Shown here piece after piece: positions 63,807-64,000 of a stretch of DNA of 64,000 nucleotides (positions are counted from its first letter, which is position 1; every line of letters starts with the position of its first letter). Position numbers and translations under genes: made by a program. A model generated the notes under the pieces. That model was not told the DNA's origin and searched no databases. It saw only the letters and a program-made list of their open reading frames with translations. Location: assembly GCA_963735455.1 (NCBI GenBank), contig CAVTKZ010000004.1:124001-188000 (forward strand). Reading direction: 5' to 3'. This DNA is from Palsa-1033 sp963735455. GTDB lineage: Bacteria; Chloroflexota; Limnocylindria; Limnocylindrales; CSP1-4.

Positions 63807-64000
63807 ATGGCCGACTGGGATCCAGGCGCATTCACCAAGGCGTTGATCGCCGACATTCGCGAGCACGGGGGCAAGGTCACCAGCGGGCCGATGGCCGGCC
63901 GGACGCTGCTCGTCCTGACGACGACCGGCGCGAAGACCGGCCAGCCGCGGCAGGCCGTCCTGACCTACAGCCGCGACGGCGACGCCTACGTGGTCGCCGG
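63807..64000 (+). CDS. Nitroreductase/deazaflavin-dependent oxidoreductase (F420-type), N-terminal part
   Basis: The first 65 residues, cut by the window edge: MADWDPGAFTKALIADIREHGG, then MAGRTLLVLTTTGAKTGQPRQAVLTYSRDGDAYVVAG. The LLVLTTTGAKTGQPR..PLTY-like pattern and GD.YVV are the hallmark of the Ddn/DUF385 family, which uses reduced F420. GAGAGGGCAG precedes the ATG. The rest of the gene lies outside the window. Confidence 0.85.
   Translation, partial: MADWDPGAFTKALIADIREHGGKVTSGPMAGRTLLVLTTTGAKTGQPRQAVLTYSRDGDAYVVA

Noticed and set aside
1..64000. CRISPR array, prophage, insertion sequence, rRNA or tRNA genes
   Set aside because: No regularly spaced repeats, transposase or integrase motifs, phage structural genes, or recognisable rRNA or tRNA sequences were seen by reading; a tRNAscan/Infernal run would settle the RNA part.

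Overview
The window is a high-GC (roughly two thirds G+C by eye), gene-dense bacterial segment with short intergenic gaps and many ATGA/GTGA start-stop overlaps. GTG and TTG starts are common. The gene mix is a long tail of lipoproteins, histidine-kinase-type membrane sensor modules, ECF sigma/anti-sigma pairs, luciferase-like and deazaflavin-type oxidoreductases, and polyamine and peptide ABC systems. That mix fits an uncultured, probably terrestrial or freshwater Chloroflexota lineage (Limnocylindria-like), but this is inference; no rRNA or tRNA gene was seen. No phage, IS element or CRISPR array was seen.

Layout. 0-7.4 kb: the end of a STAS-domain protein, a DUF1990-like protein and a phytoene-desaturase-like FAD enzyme, then four tandem paralogous membrane sensor modules that stop exactly where a histidine kinase domain would normally begin. 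7.4-12.8 kb: a membrane protein, a beta-propeller lipoprotein, DUF4287, a pyridoxamine-oxidase-like flavoprotein, and a UbiG-type methyltransferase fused to a GNAT domain, divergent from a MarR regulator. 13.5-17.4 kb: a co-oriented run of ECF sigma factor, anti-sigma factor, di-heme ferric-reductase-like membrane protein, two small Ala-rich coiled-coil proteins and an ApbE flavin transferase. Both small proteins end in the same HATTGAS motif, which resembles an ApbE flavinylation site; this is the best candidate for a little-described system. 17.7-20.1 kb: a membrane protein/XRE pair, two SnoaL-like proteins and a GntR regulator.

20.3-28.5 kb: a catabolic operon of HD hydrolase, peptide/nickel-type ABC transporter, SDR and amidohydrolase. 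In the transporter the second permease is fused to the first ATPase, and the two ATPases are complementarily degenerate. 28.5-36 kb: an acetamidase, an iron-sulfur flavoprotein (GltD-like) coupled to two paralogous membrane proteins, a flavodoxin and an alpha/beta hydrolase. 36.2-42 kb: three uncharacterised proteins, at least two of them paralogous, next to an SPFH/band-7 coiled-coil protein. 42-49 kb: a polysaccharide deacetylase with a propeller-like tail, a TetR-controlled oxidoreductase, an internally deleted oxidoreductase, a MarR regulator, a luciferase-like enzyme, a membrane-anchored ice-binding protein and a cupin.

49.4-59.8 kb: a long minus-strand run for nitrogen compounds: spermidine/putrescine ABC importer (potADBC order), DAO-type oxidase, APC permease, P1 peptidase, second acetamidase, VOC protein and lipoprotein. 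60-64 kb: a Phd/VapC-type toxin-antitoxin pair, GNAT acetyltransferase, a second ECF sigma/anti-sigma pair and the start of a deazaflavin-dependent nitroreductase.

Several genes between about 5.4 and 17.1 kb carry single-base frameshifts, often in short homopolymers, while none is obvious further right. Local sequence error or local gene decay would both explain this. A bidirectional terminator hairpin and a 49-bp intergenic element each recur in the window.
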